This document shows positions 47,292-56,018 of a DNA stretch of 64,000 nt, piece by piece (the stretch's first letter is position 1; each line of letters opens with the position of its first letter). This DNA comes from Vibrio natriegens NBRC 15636 = ATCC 14048 = DSM 759. Its GTDB lineage: Bacteria; Pseudomonadota; Gammaproteobacteria; Enterobacterales; Vibrionaceae. The position numbers were made by a program, and so were the translations under genes. Under the pieces are notes generated by a model. The model saw only the letters and a list, made by a program, of their open reading frames with translations, searched no databases and was not told the DNA's origin. Location: NCBI RefSeq assembly GCF_035621455.1, contig NZ_CP141823.1:1860001-1924000 (forward strand), in the 5' to 3' direction.

Positions 47292-47310
47292 GCAAACCAT
47301 TCTCTTTATC
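47292..47310 (-). promoter_or_regulatory. Candidate Fur box of the FhuF-like gene
   Basis: GCAAACCATTCTCTTTATC matches 12 of 19 positions of the Fur consensus GATAATGATAATCATTATC, with both ends conserved, 60 bp upstream of an iron-reductase gene. The rest of the gap (47311-47630) shows no other clear feature. Confidence 0.45.
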
Positions 47311-47630
47311 ATTGAAACATAAAGCCATCGAATTCCATGAAAGTGAGTCCCGACAATGACTATCCAGACATACTTGGTTACGAAAAATCAGGCTAAATCA
47401 CAACATATATTTAAAGTGCGTCGCATTTTTATGCCTTAGCTCGTCAAATTAGTAAACACAATTCATACACATCGATAAACGTACATTAACAGATGGAGTC
47501 TGTAGCGTGAGTTAATGCTCGTTCTTAAACATTACTTTGCGTCATCTAAGGTAATGTGAACAACATAAAGTACTTTTCCTGAGAATAGATAAACAATGGA
47601 AGCAATTGTTTTGAATAAGGAAATCTGCTC

Positions 47631-48962
47631 ATGCTGTATCTAGAGTTTCTGTTTTTGCTCGTGATGCTTTATATCGGCTCACGCTATGGAGGTATCGGCC
47701 TTGGGGTCGTTTCTGGTATCGGTCTGGTGATAGAAGTCTTCATTTTTAAGATGCCGCCGACCTCTCCTCCCGTCACCGTAATGTTAATCATATTAGCCGT
47801 GGTTACTTGTGCATCAATTCTAGAAGCTGCGGGTGGTTTGAAATACATGCTTCAAGTCGCCGAGCGCGTGCTGCGTAAGAACCCTAAACGCGTGACTCTT
47901 ATTGCTCCCTTTGTTACTTACTTTATGACCTTCTTGCTAGGTACTGGCCATGCGGTGTATTCGATCATGCCGATCATTGGTGACGTTGCACTGAAAAATG
48001 GTATTCGTCCTGAGCGCCCAATGGCTGCTGCCTCTGTTGCTTCTCAGATTGCGATTACGGCTTCTCCAATTTCTGCCGCAGTGGTTTACTACTTAGCGCA
48101 GTTATCGGATATTCAGCATGAAATCACTCTGCTTTCAATTCTGCTTGTGACAGTGCCAGCAACCTTATTTGGTACATTGCTTATGTCACTTTACAGCTTA
48201 AAACGTGGTAAAGAGCTAGAAGACGATGAAGAATACCAAAATCGCCTAAAAGATCCGGTGTGGCGTGAAAAGATCTTAACCACAACCGCGACATCTTTAG
48301 ATGAAGTGCTTCCGACTAGTGCTCGTAATTCCGTACTTATGTTCATTTCGGCTATCTTGGTTATTGTCGTTATCGCGATGTGGCCGGAAGTTCGTACGAT
48401 TGTCGATGGTGAGAAGCCAATCAGCATGGCCGTCGTTATCCAAATGATGATGCTCTGCTTTGGCGGTATTATACTGCTGGCAACGAAAACCGATCCTCGT
48501 AAAGTACCTGATGGTGTCGTTTTCAAATCGGGTATGGTGGCTGCCATCGCTATCTTTGGTATCGCCTGGATGTCGGACACATACTTCCAATACGCAATGC
48601 CTCAGTTTAGAACGGGCATTGTGGCGATGGTCACCGACTATCCGTGGACGTTTGCACTTGCGCTCTTCATCGTGTCTGTAGTGGTAAACTCGCAAGCCGC
48701 AACGGCACGTATGATGCTGCCAGTTGGCTTAGGTTTGGGGCTTGATCCTGCCTTGTTGATTGGTTTGATGCCTGCAGTATACGGTTACTTCTTCATCCCT
48801 AACTACCCTTCAGATATCGCAACCGTTAACTTTGATACGTCTGGTACGACGAAGATTGGCAAATGGTATTTCAACCACTCATTTATGTCTGTGGGTCTGA
48901 TTGGTGTGATTGGTGCTTGTTGCTTAGGTTACGTATTAGGACAAATGATCATCCCATCATAG
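47631..48962 (+). CDS. Anaerobic C4-dicarboxylate transporter (Dcu family)
   Basis: A 443-residue inner-membrane protein with ten to twelve helices and DcuA/DcuB motifs: FLLGTGHAVYSIMPIIGDVALKNGIRPERPMA and ASVASQIAITASPISAAVVY, with FIPNYPSDIATVNFDTSGTT near the C-terminus. It exchanges fumarate, malate or aspartate for succinate in anaerobic respiration. Length matches E. coli DcuB (446); DcuA/DcuB cannot be separated safely here. AAGGAA precedes the ATG. No clear FNR site was seen upstream. Confidence 0.92.
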   Translation: MLYLEFLFLLVMLYIGSRYGGIGLGVVSGIGLVIEVFIFKMPPTSPPVTVMLIILAVVTCASILEAAGGLKYMLQVAERVLRKNPKRVTLIAPFVTYFMTFLLGTGHAVYSIMPIIGDVALKNGIRPERPMAAASVASQIAITASPISAAVVYYLAQLSDIQHEITLLSILLVTVPATLFGTLLMSLYSLKRGKELEDDEEYQNRLKDPVWREKILTTTATSLDEVLPTSARNSVLMFISAILVIVVIAMWPEVRTIVDGEKPISMAVVIQMMMLCFGGIILLATKTDPRKVPDGVVFKSGMVAAIAIFGIAWMSDTYFQYAMPQFRTGIVAMVTDYPWTFALALFIVSVVVNSQAATARMMLPVGLGLGLDPALLIGLMPAVYGYFFIPNYPSDIATVNFDTSGTTKIGKWYFNHSFMSVGLIGVIGACCLGYVLGQMIIPS

Positions 48963-48979
48963 TTATTGCTATTTGAATA

Positions 48980-49028
48980 AAGACGAGTCATTGTACAAAG
49001 TGTACGCCTGAAATGACTCGTCTTTTTC
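48980..49028 (+). terminator. Terminator after the Dcu gene
   Basis: A 12-bp outer stem (AGACGAGTCATT at 48981-48992, AATGACTCGTCT at 49012-49023) with an inner pairing (TGTAC with GTACG region), followed by TTTT. Confidence 0.88.
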
Positions 49029-49074
49029 ATGTCTGGTGCTTGCACTCCAGCCATAATCTGTTGTTTCTTAGTGT

Positions 49075-49563
49075 TTAAAGCAGAAAATTCTCATCTATTT
49101 CAACGAAAGTGTCTGCACAGTCAATGAGTGTTTGCGATGTCAATTTCGGAACGCCATAAACGGTAACTTTCTTGTTGTATCGCTGTTGAATGCGCTCCAC
49201 CAGCAAACTAAAGTCACCATCGCCAGAAACAAGAATCACTGTATCGACATCAGGCGCAATCTCGATTGCATCCAGAGTAATACCGACGTCCCAATCGCCC
49301 TTCGCACTGCCATCACGTCTTTGGATAAAAGGCTTTAACATTACCTCAAAACCAACACCTCTAAGGATATGGTGAAACTGTCGTTGCTTAGGATCATTAC
49401 TCGCAATCGCATAAGCCTTCGCGCTGACAACGTCCTTACCTTGCGTAGCGACATACCAAAACTGGTTGTAATCGAAATTGCAACGGTAGGCTTCACGGCA
49501 GGTGTAATACACGTTCTGTACATCAACCAGAATCGCTATTTTTTGTTTACTTTCCGAAGTCAT
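49075..49563 (-). CDS. NYN-domain (LabA/DUF88-like) protein
   Basis: A 162-residue PIN-like NYN domain covering the whole protein. Conserved acidic residues are in IAILVDVQNVYY, KGDWDVGITLDAIE and VILVSGDGDFSLLVERI, the arrangement that binds metal in NYN ribonucleases. RNase activity is inferred. No obvious partner gene is adjacent. Confidence 0.88.
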   Translation of the reverse strand: MTSESKQKIAILVDVQNVYYTCREAYRCNFDYNQFWYVATQGKDVVSAKAYAIASNDPKQRQFHHILRGVGFEVMLKPFIQRRDGSAKGDWDVGITLDAIEIAPDVDTVILVSGDGDFSLLVERIQQRYNKKVTVYGVPKLTSQTLIDCADTFVEIDENFLL

Positions 49564-49682
49564 TTAATTCTATACGTTGTTTATTTGCTGCCTACCCTAA
49601 GCCAGTTTGCAAAAAAGCACAATGAGCCATTTCCACTAAACTTAACGTATAAGCGAGAGTGTTAGCATATAAAGGATCAGTC

Positions 49683-50123
49683 ATGAGTAAACCAATCATT
49701 TTGATACTACTTTTAGGCTTGGTATCACCGACAACCTTTAGCTACCCCTCTTACGCTCAATACTGGCCGCATCGCAGTGTACTTTTCTTCGCGCCAGCGA
49801 ACGATGCCCGTGTTAAACAGTTCCTGCTTGAAACACTAATGAACGAATGTGAACTTGAAGAACGTGACATCGTCACTTTAGTCATTGCCGAAGATGGCTT
49901 TACGTTTCCTAAGGGGATAAAAGAGGAACTGGATGTCTCTGTTTTGTCGAAGAAATATGATGTAAAACAGGGAGAGTACACTGCTATTTTGCTTGGAAAA
50001 GATGGCCTGGAAAAGTATCGCTGGGGCGCAGAAACGGACTGGCAATTCATCAACGAGTTAATTGATGAAATGCCAATGCGTAAGCAAGAAATGCAAAGCC
50101 AAAGCAGTCCCTGCAAGATTTAA
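49683..50123 (+). CDS. DUF4174 family secreted protein
   Basis: A 146-residue protein with a signal peptide (cleavage after SPTTFS) and a thioredoxin-like fold without active cysteines: HRSVLFFAPANDARVKQFL and YTAILLGKDGLEKYRWGAE, the DUF4174 pattern. Function unknown. Start ATG 49683 with AAAGGATC upstream. Its stop codon overlaps the cobA stop codon (convergent). Confidence 0.82.
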   Translation: MSKPIILILLLGLVSPTTFSYPSYAQYWPHRSVLFFAPANDARVKQFLLETLMNECELEERDIVTLVIAEDGFTFPKGIKEELDVSVLSKKYDVKQGEYTAILLGKDGLEKYRWGAETDWQFINELIDEMPMRKQEMQSQSSPCKI

Positions 50124-50890
50124 GCGTTGTCCTCTTGGGGGAACCAAGCCAACTTGTTATGAAGTTGCGTAACGCTTCCAACCACGATCAGCGCCGGACT
50201 TTCTGCCTGCGTAGCCATACGAGATAATTCATTCAGTTTTCCAACAAGCACACGCTGCTCTTGTCTTGTACCATTTTCAATAATTGCACATGACATGTCT
50301 GGCGCTAAACCATGTGTTATAAGCTGGTCCATGATATACCCACTCTGCTTTAGTCCCATATAAAACACTAAGGTGTTGTTTGACTGCGCTAAAGAGTGCC
50401 ACTCAATTTCACGACCATTTTTCTGTACATGACCAGTAATGAATTGAACGCTTTGCGCATGATCGCGATGCGTTAGTGGAATACCAGCGTATGCCGTTGC
50501 GCCAGCCGCCGCTGTGATACCCGGTACCACTTCGTATTTTATTCCGTATTCGGCAAGCTCTTCTAACTCTTCACCACCACGGCCAAAAATGAACGAATCA
50601 CCACCTTTTAAGCGAACTACACGTTTACCTTCCTGGGCTTTTTGTACCAAAATCTGGTTAATTTGCTCTTGTGGCACACAGTGAAAATCTAGCTTTTTCC
50701 CCACGTAAATCATTTCAGCTCGCGCATTCGCCAACGCCAAAATGTCTTTAGATACCAATCGGTCATAGACCACCACATCTGCAGATTGAATCGCTTTCCA
50801 ACCCTTTACGGTGAGCAAATCCGGGTCGCCAGGTCCTGCGCCAACAAGTGAAACAAAACCGCTGTTTAACGAGGTGTCAATGGTAGTCAT
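50120..50890 (-). CDS. cobA: Uroporphyrinogen-III C-methyltransferase (SUMT)
   Basis: A 256-residue SAM-dependent methylase making precorrin-2 from uroporphyrinogen III. Motifs: SLVGAGPGDPDLLTVKGW, VYDRLVSKDILAL, KRVVRLKGGDSFIFGRGGEE, and YAGIPLTHRDHAQSVQFITGH. It supplies the siroheme needed by NirB, which fits its place at the end of the nir operon. Start ATG 50890; the open frame runs 15 codons further. Confidence 0.95.
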   Translation of the reverse strand: MTTIDTSLNSGFVSLVGAGPGDPDLLTVKGWKAIQSADVVVYDRLVSKDILALANARAEMIYVGKKLDFHCVPQEQINQILVQKAQEGKRVVRLKGGDSFIFGRGGEELEELAEYGIKYEVVPGITAAAGATAYAGIPLTHRDHAQSVQFITGHVQKNGREIEWHSLAQSNNTLVFYMGLKQSGYIMDQLITHGLAPDMSCAIIENGTRQEQRVLVGKLNELSRMATQAESPALIVVGSVTQLHNKLAWFPQEDNA

Positions 50891-51063
50891 AAATGGCCTA
50901 TTGAAAAATTTAGATATAAAGAGTAACACTCTCACTAAGCTCTGAGGGCTAAAACCACTCTAAGGAGTTATTACTTTTTATCTCTAAACCTATAAAATAT
51001 ATAGCGAAAGTTAAGAGTATAGAATGGCCCCACCCATCAAGTAGCGGGACCATAACAAGCGAA

Positions 51064-51912
51064 TTATTTAGCCATTGCAGGCTCTGCTTTTACTTCTGTT
51101 TCCGCAGTTAGAGAAGGTGCAGTTTTTGCGTGCGTTAAGTACAGTGGCAGACATGTCATCACCAAGCCACCAACAATGTTACCTAAAATGGTTGGGATAA
51201 GGTTGAAGTTCAGCCAAGTTGCAATACCAAAGTCAGCACCCAAAATCATTCCTAGCGGGAACAGGAACATATTTACCACGGTATGCTCGAACACTAATGC
51301 AAAGAAGATGAAAATTGGGAACCACATCATCGCTACACGACCAGATACAGAGCGCGCAGTCATGTTACCAATTACGCCTAAACACACCATTAGGTTACAG
51401 AAGATGCCGCGTACAAAGCAGGTGATCCATCCGTCCATGCCCATGTTTTCAAAGCCAAGGCTACGTGCCGTTGATACCGCGACAAATTTCTTCGCTACCG
51501 CATTGAGTTCTAATGAGAAGTTACCGGTAAGAGAGATCGCGACAAGGTAAGCTACGATAAGAGAGCCGATAAGGTTACCTAAACCAACAAGACCCCAACA
51601 ACGGAAAATACGCCCCCAAGTAATACCCGGACGGTTTGCAAACTTAGCCAGCGGAGCAAGGCCGAATACGCCAGTAACCAGGTCGTAGCCCATTACACTT
51701 AGGATGACAAAACCAACAGGGAAGACCAAAGCCCCTACTACACCCATACCTGTTTGTACGATGGTCGTTATCGCGACTACAACCGCCAAAGAAAGAATAA
51801 TACCTGCCATCGTACCGCGTAGCAGTAGGTCTCGAGTGCTGGTATTGGTTTTTGCTTCACCAACGTTGATCATAGTTTGCACGAACTCAGCTGGTTTAAA
51901 GTCTGTAGACAT
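51064..51912 (-). CDS. Formate/nitrite transporter family channel (NirC-like)
   Basis: A 282-residue inner-membrane FNT channel with six helices. Family motifs are RGTMAGIILSLAVVVAI, the FxxG loop area VTGVFGLAPLAK, and ACF-like NLIGSLIVAYL. Position in the nir operon points to nitrite import. Somewhat longer at both ends than E. coli NirC. AAGGAC precedes ATG 51912; the TTG at 51930 is less likely. A structured RNA candidate lies in its leader. A 173-bp gap with a weak hairpin (about 51023-51052) separates it from cobA. Confidence 0.9.
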   Translation of the reverse strand: MSTDFKPAEFVQTMINVGEAKTNTSTRDLLLRGTMAGIILSLAVVVAITTIVQTGMGVVGALVFPVGFVILSVMGYDLVTGVFGLAPLAKFANRPGITWGRIFRCWGLVGLGNLIGSLIVAYLVAISLTGNFSLELNAVAKKFVAVSTARSLGFENMGMDGWITCFVRGIFCNLMVCLGVIGNMTARSVSGRVAMMWFPIFIFFALVFEHTVVNMFLFPLGMILGADFGIATWLNFNLIPTILGNIVGGLVMTCLPLYLTHAKTAPSLTAETEVKAEPAMAK

Positions 51913-51963
51913 GAACGTGTCCTTATTCAAAAATGAAAGTTAAAAGTTAGAGATTGAATAGAG

Positions 51964-52042
51964 AAAGGCTTCCCAATTACGACTCGCGGTTGTCGTGGTC
52001 ATTTCTCGGTGTCCTCCCAGAAACGACCTCCGGGAAGCCTTT
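51964..52042 (-). ncRNA. Three-way-junction RNA candidate in the nirC leader
   Basis: Read on the minus strand, an outer 11-bp stem (52042-52032 with 51974-51964, AAAGGCTTCCC / GGGAAGCCTTT) closes a junction. The junction holds a 10-bp stem with a 12-nt loop (52028-52019 with 52006-51997; one G-U pair) and a 5-bp stem with an 8-nt loop (51996-51992 with 51983-51979). Joining strands are 3, 0 and 4 nt. The G-U pair becomes an A-C mismatch in plus-strand RNA, which favours the minus strand, the nir operon direction. It ends 52 nt before the nirC ATG. Confidence 0.7.
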
Positions 52043-52099
52043 ACCTATTAAATCTAAGGATTCAATCAATGCCCTCCTCGTTTGAGGAGGGCATATTCG

Positions 52100-52423
52100 C
52101 TAAGCTTGTATCTCGACGTCACCATTGGTAACACGTGTTTTGTACGCTTTCACACTAAAACCTTCGTCTTCCATGCAAACACCGGTGGTTAGGTTAAAAC
52201 GTTGCTTCTTAAGCGGACTCGCTACCCAAAGCTCGCCTTGGTGCTGACAAATCAAACCACGCGATAACACGTTTGATTGGAAAAACGGATCGGTATTACT
52301 AATTGCCAACACTTCTTCCGCTTCAGTCGGGCGAAATACCGCAACTTGGTCGCCATTAAACAGTGCACAAACACCGGTACCCGGTACGATTTCGTTGATA
52401 TGACAGATTTTTTCAAATGACAT
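52100..52423 (-). CDS. nirD: Nitrite reductase (NADH) small subunit
   Basis: A 107-residue Rieske-like NirD subunit: INEIVPGTGVCALFNGDQVAVF and ISNTDPFFQSNVLSRGLICQHQGELWVASPLKKQRFNLTTG. As in other NirD proteins the canonical Rieske Cys/His set is missing. Binds NirB in assimilatory/detoxifying nitrite reduction to ammonium. 13 bp after nirB. Confidence 0.95.
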   Translation of the reverse strand: MSFEKICHINEIVPGTGVCALFNGDQVAVFRPTEAEEVLAISNTDPFFQSNVLSRGLICQHQGELWVASPLKKQRFNLTTGVCMEDEGFSVKAYKTRVTNGDVEIQA

Positions 52424-52436
52424 AATCCACCTTCCC

Positions 52437-55001
52437 TTAAGCTTCAGTCATGGCTACGTGTAGGATGTCGCCTTTCGCTTCAGGGTGTTTCTCCGTGAAG
52501 GTCGCCGGGCGGTGCTGTTCGCGCTCAGGTACAAACACAACGTTTTCATCGCGTTTATCTGAGTTAATAAAGTGTGCAAAGCGAGTCAGTTGTGATTCGT
52601 CGTTGATGGTTGCTGTCCATTCACACTCGTACTCATCAACAAGCTTCGCAACGTCTGCTTCTAATTGATCATTAATGCCAAGTTTGTCGTTTACGATCAC
52701 TTCGCGTAGGTAGTCGACACCACCTTCCATGTTTTCCATCCAAACTGAGGTACGCTGCAGTGGCGCAGCCGTACGGATGTAGAACATCATGAAACGGTCG
52801 ATGTACTTAATTAGCGTTTCTTTATCCAGATCGCTTGCTAACAGATCTGCGTGACGAGGCTTCATACCGCCGTTACCACACACGTACATGTTCCAACCAG
52901 CATCTGTTGCGATGATCCCAAGATCTTTACCTTGCGCTTCAGCACACTCACGAGTACAGCCAGACACACCGAACTTCATCTTGTGTGGAGTACGAATGCC
53001 TTTGTAGCGGTTTTCGATGAATGAACCCAAACCAACCGAATCTTGAACACCGTAACGACACCAGGTAGAACCCACACACGTCTTAGCCATACGAAGGGCT
53101 TTAGCGTACGCTTGACCGGTTTCAAAACCAGCGTCGATCAACTTGCGCCAGATCTCTGGAAGATCGTCTTTTTGAGCACCAAACAAACCAATACGTTGAG
53201 CACCTGTCACTTTGGTGTATAAGTTGTACTCTTCTGCGACTGCTGCTAGCGAGCCCAAGGCTTGAGGCGTTACTTCACCGCCAGCCATACGCGGAATCAC
53301 AGAGTAAGTACCGTCTTTTTGAATGTTACCCAGGAAGTTGTCGTTGGTATCGTGTAACTTAACCAGTTGTGGCTTAAGAATGTGCTCACCCCAGCAAGAC
53401 GCTAAAATCGAACCAGCTAGTGGCTTACATACTTCACAGCCGTAGCCTTTACCGTACTTCTCTAGTAGCTCATCGAACGTTTTAATTTCTTCAATGCGAA
53501 TAAGATGGAACAGCTCCTGGCGAGAGTACGCAAAGTGTTCACATACGTCGTTCTTCACTTCAATACCAGATTTCGCAAGCTCTGCGTTGAGTACTGAAGT
53601 CACAAGAGGAATACAACCACCACAACCAGTACCTGCACCAGTGACGGCTTTAATGTCGCCTAATGTATGGTGACCATCCGCTACCGCCTGTGCGATTTTG
53701 CCTTTTGTCACATCAAAACATGAACAGATCACCGCACTTTCAGGTAGGGCATCAGCACCTAATGCCGGTTTTTCAGCACCTGCGTGTGCAGGCAGGATAA
53801 GCGCATCCGGATGTTCTGGTAGGTCGATTTCGTTTAGCATGAGCTGCAGTAGATCGCCGTAGTCAGACGTATCACCAACTAGCACTGCACCAAGTAGCTT
53901 TTTGTTATCTGCAGAGACAATCAGGCGTTTGTAAACTTCTTGCTCTTCGTTTTGGTAAACGTAGCTCTTACAACCTTCAGTACGGCCATTCGCATCTCCG
54001 ATTGAACCTACTTTCACGCCAAGCAGTTTCAGTTTTGCAGACATGTCTGCGCCCTGGAATTTACTTTCAGTGTTACCTAACAGGTGATCAACTGCGACGG
54101 TTGCCATTTTGTAACCTGGCGCAACAAGGCCATAGAACATGCCATTCCAAGAGGCACATTCACCGATTGCGTAGATGTCTTTGTCTGAGGTCTGACAGTG
54201 GTCATTGACTTCGATACCGCCGCGCGCGCCCACTTCCAATTCCATTTGACGAGCAAGTTTGTCTTGAGGGCGGATACCCGCAGAGAAAACAATGAAGTCA
54301 GTCTCTAACTCTGTGCCGTCAGCAAAACGCATCACATTGCGTGCGTTTTCCCCTTCCGGAGCAATCTCAAGCGTGTTCTTGCTAGTGTGAACGTTCACAC
54401 CCATACGCTCGATCTTTTGACGCAGTTGATTACCACCTGCAAGGTCAAGCTGTTCTGCCATCAGTTTTGGGGCGAATTCAACAACATGCGTTTGCACACC
54501 TAATGCTTTTAGCGCACCAGCCGCTTCAAGACCTAGTAAACCACCACCGATGACCACACCAGATTTACTGTTCTTCGCACATGCTTCAATCGCTTTGAGA
54601 TCTTCAATAGTACGGTAAACAAAGCAATCTTTACTTTCATGGCCTTTGATAGGTGGAACAAAAGGAAATGAGCCAGTCGCTAGAATCAACTTGTCGTATT
54701 GAACTTCACGGCCTGTATTTGAATACACAATACGGTTTTCACGGTTAACGTTGATGGCACGTTCGCCGATCAACATATTGATGCCATGTTTCTGGTAAAA
54801 ACCTTCTTTTACCAATGAAAGTTCGTCGGCAGTGTGATGTGAAAAGTAAGAGGAAAGGTGCACACGATCGTAGGCAACTCGTGGTTCTTCGCAGAAAACG
54901 GTGATATCCAACTCGGAGACATCCGCTTTCTCGACTAAGTCTTCAATGTAACGATGCCCTACCATACCGTTACCGATGACTACTAGCTTCAACTTGCTCA
55001 T
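52437..55001 (-). CDS. nirB: Nitrite reductase (NADH) large subunit
   Basis: An 854-residue NADH-dependent siroheme nitrite reductase: N-terminal FAD/NAD domains (VVIGNGMVGHRYIEDL, GVVIGGGLLGLEAAGALKALG), a BFD-type [2Fe-2S] segment (VICSCFDVTKG, GTGCGGCIPLV), and the C-terminal siroheme/[4Fe-4S] domain with CVGSTWCRYGVQDS, GVSGCTRECAEAQGKD. Length matches E. coli NirB (847). First gene of nirB-nirD-nirC-cobA; FNR and NarP-like sites lie upstream. Confidence 0.97.
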   Translation of the reverse strand: MSKLKLVVIGNGMVGHRYIEDLVEKADVSELDITVFCEEPRVAYDRVHLSSYFSHHTADELSLVKEGFYQKHGINMLIGERAINVNRENRIVYSNTGREVQYDKLILATGSFPFVPPIKGHESKDCFVYRTIEDLKAIEACAKNSKSGVVIGGGLLGLEAAGALKALGVQTHVVEFAPKLMAEQLDLAGGNQLRQKIERMGVNVHTSKNTLEIAPEGENARNVMRFADGTELETDFIVFSAGIRPQDKLARQMELEVGARGGIEVNDHCQTSDKDIYAIGECASWNGMFYGLVAPGYKMATVAVDHLLGNTESKFQGADMSAKLKLLGVKVGSIGDANGRTEGCKSYVYQNEEQEVYKRLIVSADNKKLLGAVLVGDTSDYGDLLQLMLNEIDLPEHPDALILPAHAGAEKPALGADALPESAVICSCFDVTKGKIAQAVADGHHTLGDIKAVTGAGTGCGGCIPLVTSVLNAELAKSGIEVKNDVCEHFAYSRQELFHLIRIEEIKTFDELLEKYGKGYGCEVCKPLAGSILASCWGEHILKPQLVKLHDTNDNFLGNIQKDGTYSVIPRMAGGEVTPQALGSLAAVAEEYNLYTKVTGAQRIGLFGAQKDDLPEIWRKLIDAGFETGQAYAKALRMAKTCVGSTWCRYGVQDSVGLGSFIENRYKGIRTPHKMKFGVSGCTRECAEAQGKDLGIIATDAGWNMYVCGNGGMKPRHADLLASDLDKETLIKYIDRFMMFYIRTAAPLQRTSVWMENMEGGVDYLREVIVNDKLGINDQLEADVAKLVDEYECEWTATINDESQLTRFAHFINSDKRDENVVFVPEREQHRPATFTEKHPEAKGDILHVAMTEA

Positions 55002-55066
55002 TATAATTCCTAAGGGTTAGGTTTTTATCACTGATCCCATTGTCATTTGTGTAAGAAAATTAATAC

Positions 55067-55080
55067 ATGATGTAAATCAA
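55067..55080 (-). promoter_or_regulatory. FNR site of the nirB promoter
   Basis: On the minus strand TTGATTTACATCAT matches 9 of 10 FNR bases. Its centre is 41.5 bp upstream of a start site predicted from the -10-like GACAAT at 55039-55044. Confidence 0.75.
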
Positions 55081-55093
55081 TTACAATTTCAAA

Positions 55094-55110
55094 CTACCCT
55101 AAAGGGGTAG
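55094..55110 (-). promoter_or_regulatory. NarP/NarL-like inverted heptamers of the nirB promoter
   Basis: CTACCC (55094-55099) and GGGTAG (55105-55110) resemble the 7-2-7 Nar heptamer pair TACyymTnnAkrrGTA, one base shorter. The centre is 28.5 bp from the FNR site, nearly the E. coli nirB spacing (28 bp). The rest of the 400-bp upstream region shows nothing else clear besides the hairpin at 55364. Confidence 0.55.
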
Positions 55111-55363
55111 ACGCCTGTATTTACGCTTATTATCAATCAAATACCGTAATTTAAGGACATAAAACTGATGATTGAAATACAGTAATAAGTACAATTTAAT
55201 TCATTAATTTTCATCTCCCTTCACACTTATGAACCTTCTGATTTCTTTATAAAAATCAATCTTATCAATAAAAATCTTTTACTAGCTAATAAGCATTATA
55301 AGGACTAGAATCAGATTTCATTCATGTGGTTAATTCATGTGATACATACCCTATTCGACATAT

Positions 55364-55400
55364 AAAAGCCGTCCCATATTTATGAGGCGGCCTTTTGTTT
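55364..55400 (+). terminator. Terminator-like hairpin just upstream of the Rnk-like gene
   Basis: AAAAGCCGTCCCATA folds onto TATGAGGCGGCCTTTT with a few mismatches, followed by TTTTGTTTTT. It ends 14 nt before the ATG at 55414 and includes the region before its ribosome site. It could attenuate this gene's transcription, or end an unseen upstream transcript. Confidence 0.6.
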
Positions 55401-55413
55401 TTGGAGTCAGAAA

Positions 55414-55821
55414 ATGTCAGAAAGCAACCCTATCTATATATCAAATATAGATATTAATAGAATCACAGCTATGCTGGACAAGATGCCAAGTGTCGCTGCT
55501 GAGTTAGTAAAACTGGAAGAAGAACTTGATAGAGCAATCGTTGTTGAGCCAGAAGAAATGCCAGACAACGTTGTACGGATGAATTCTACTGTTGAATTTA
55601 AGTTCTCTGGTGATGAGAAGGTGTTAACCAGAACACTTGTCTATCCGCAAGACCTAAAAAGCAGCGACGATATTTCAATTTTCGCTCCGGTTGGCAGCGC
55701 GTTAATCGGACTAGCTATTGGACAAAAGCTCGACTGGCCGATGCCAAATAAACAAACAAAAACCATTGAGATAGTCAATGTTACCTACCAACCTGAGCAA
55801 AGTGGTGCCCTAACTCGCTAG
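55414..55821 (+). CDS. Rnk-like nucleoside diphosphate kinase regulator (GreA/GreB C-terminal domain)
   Basis: A 135-residue protein with an N-terminal helical hairpin region (ITAMLDKMPSVAAELVKLEEELDRA) and a GreA/GreB C-terminal FKBP-like fold (VEFKFSGDEKVLTRTLVYPQDLKSSDDISIFAPVGSALIGLAIGQKLDWPMP). This is the Rnk layout, binding RNA polymerase near the secondary channel. Role in vibrios is inferred. TTGGAG lies upstream; a terminator-like hairpin precedes the gene. Confidence 0.88.
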   Translation: MSESNPIYISNIDINRITAMLDKMPSVAAELVKLEEELDRAIVVEPEEMPDNVVRMNSTVEFKFSGDEKVLTRTLVYPQDLKSSDDISIFAPVGSALIGLAIGQKLDWPMPNKQTKTIEIVNVTYQPEQSGALTR

Positions 55822-56018
55822 CCTCAGTTGTCCCGGTGCAAAGGAACACCATAACTTTGCACCAGGAGCGCTTATCTTTCCAGCCCACTTTTCTGTGCCA
55901 ATTTGGCAGCATATTCTAAACTATTCGCTTATATTTCCGCTTAATTCAATGATACCGAATAGAAAATTTTCGATATGTTTCGTATATTGAATGCACCGAA
56001 AACCGTCATACCCGGAAC

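Noticed and set aside
48297..48695. 132-codon ORF on the minus strand
   Set aside because: Shadow of the Dcu transporter, rich in His/Arg/Asn as expected from antisense of membrane codons.
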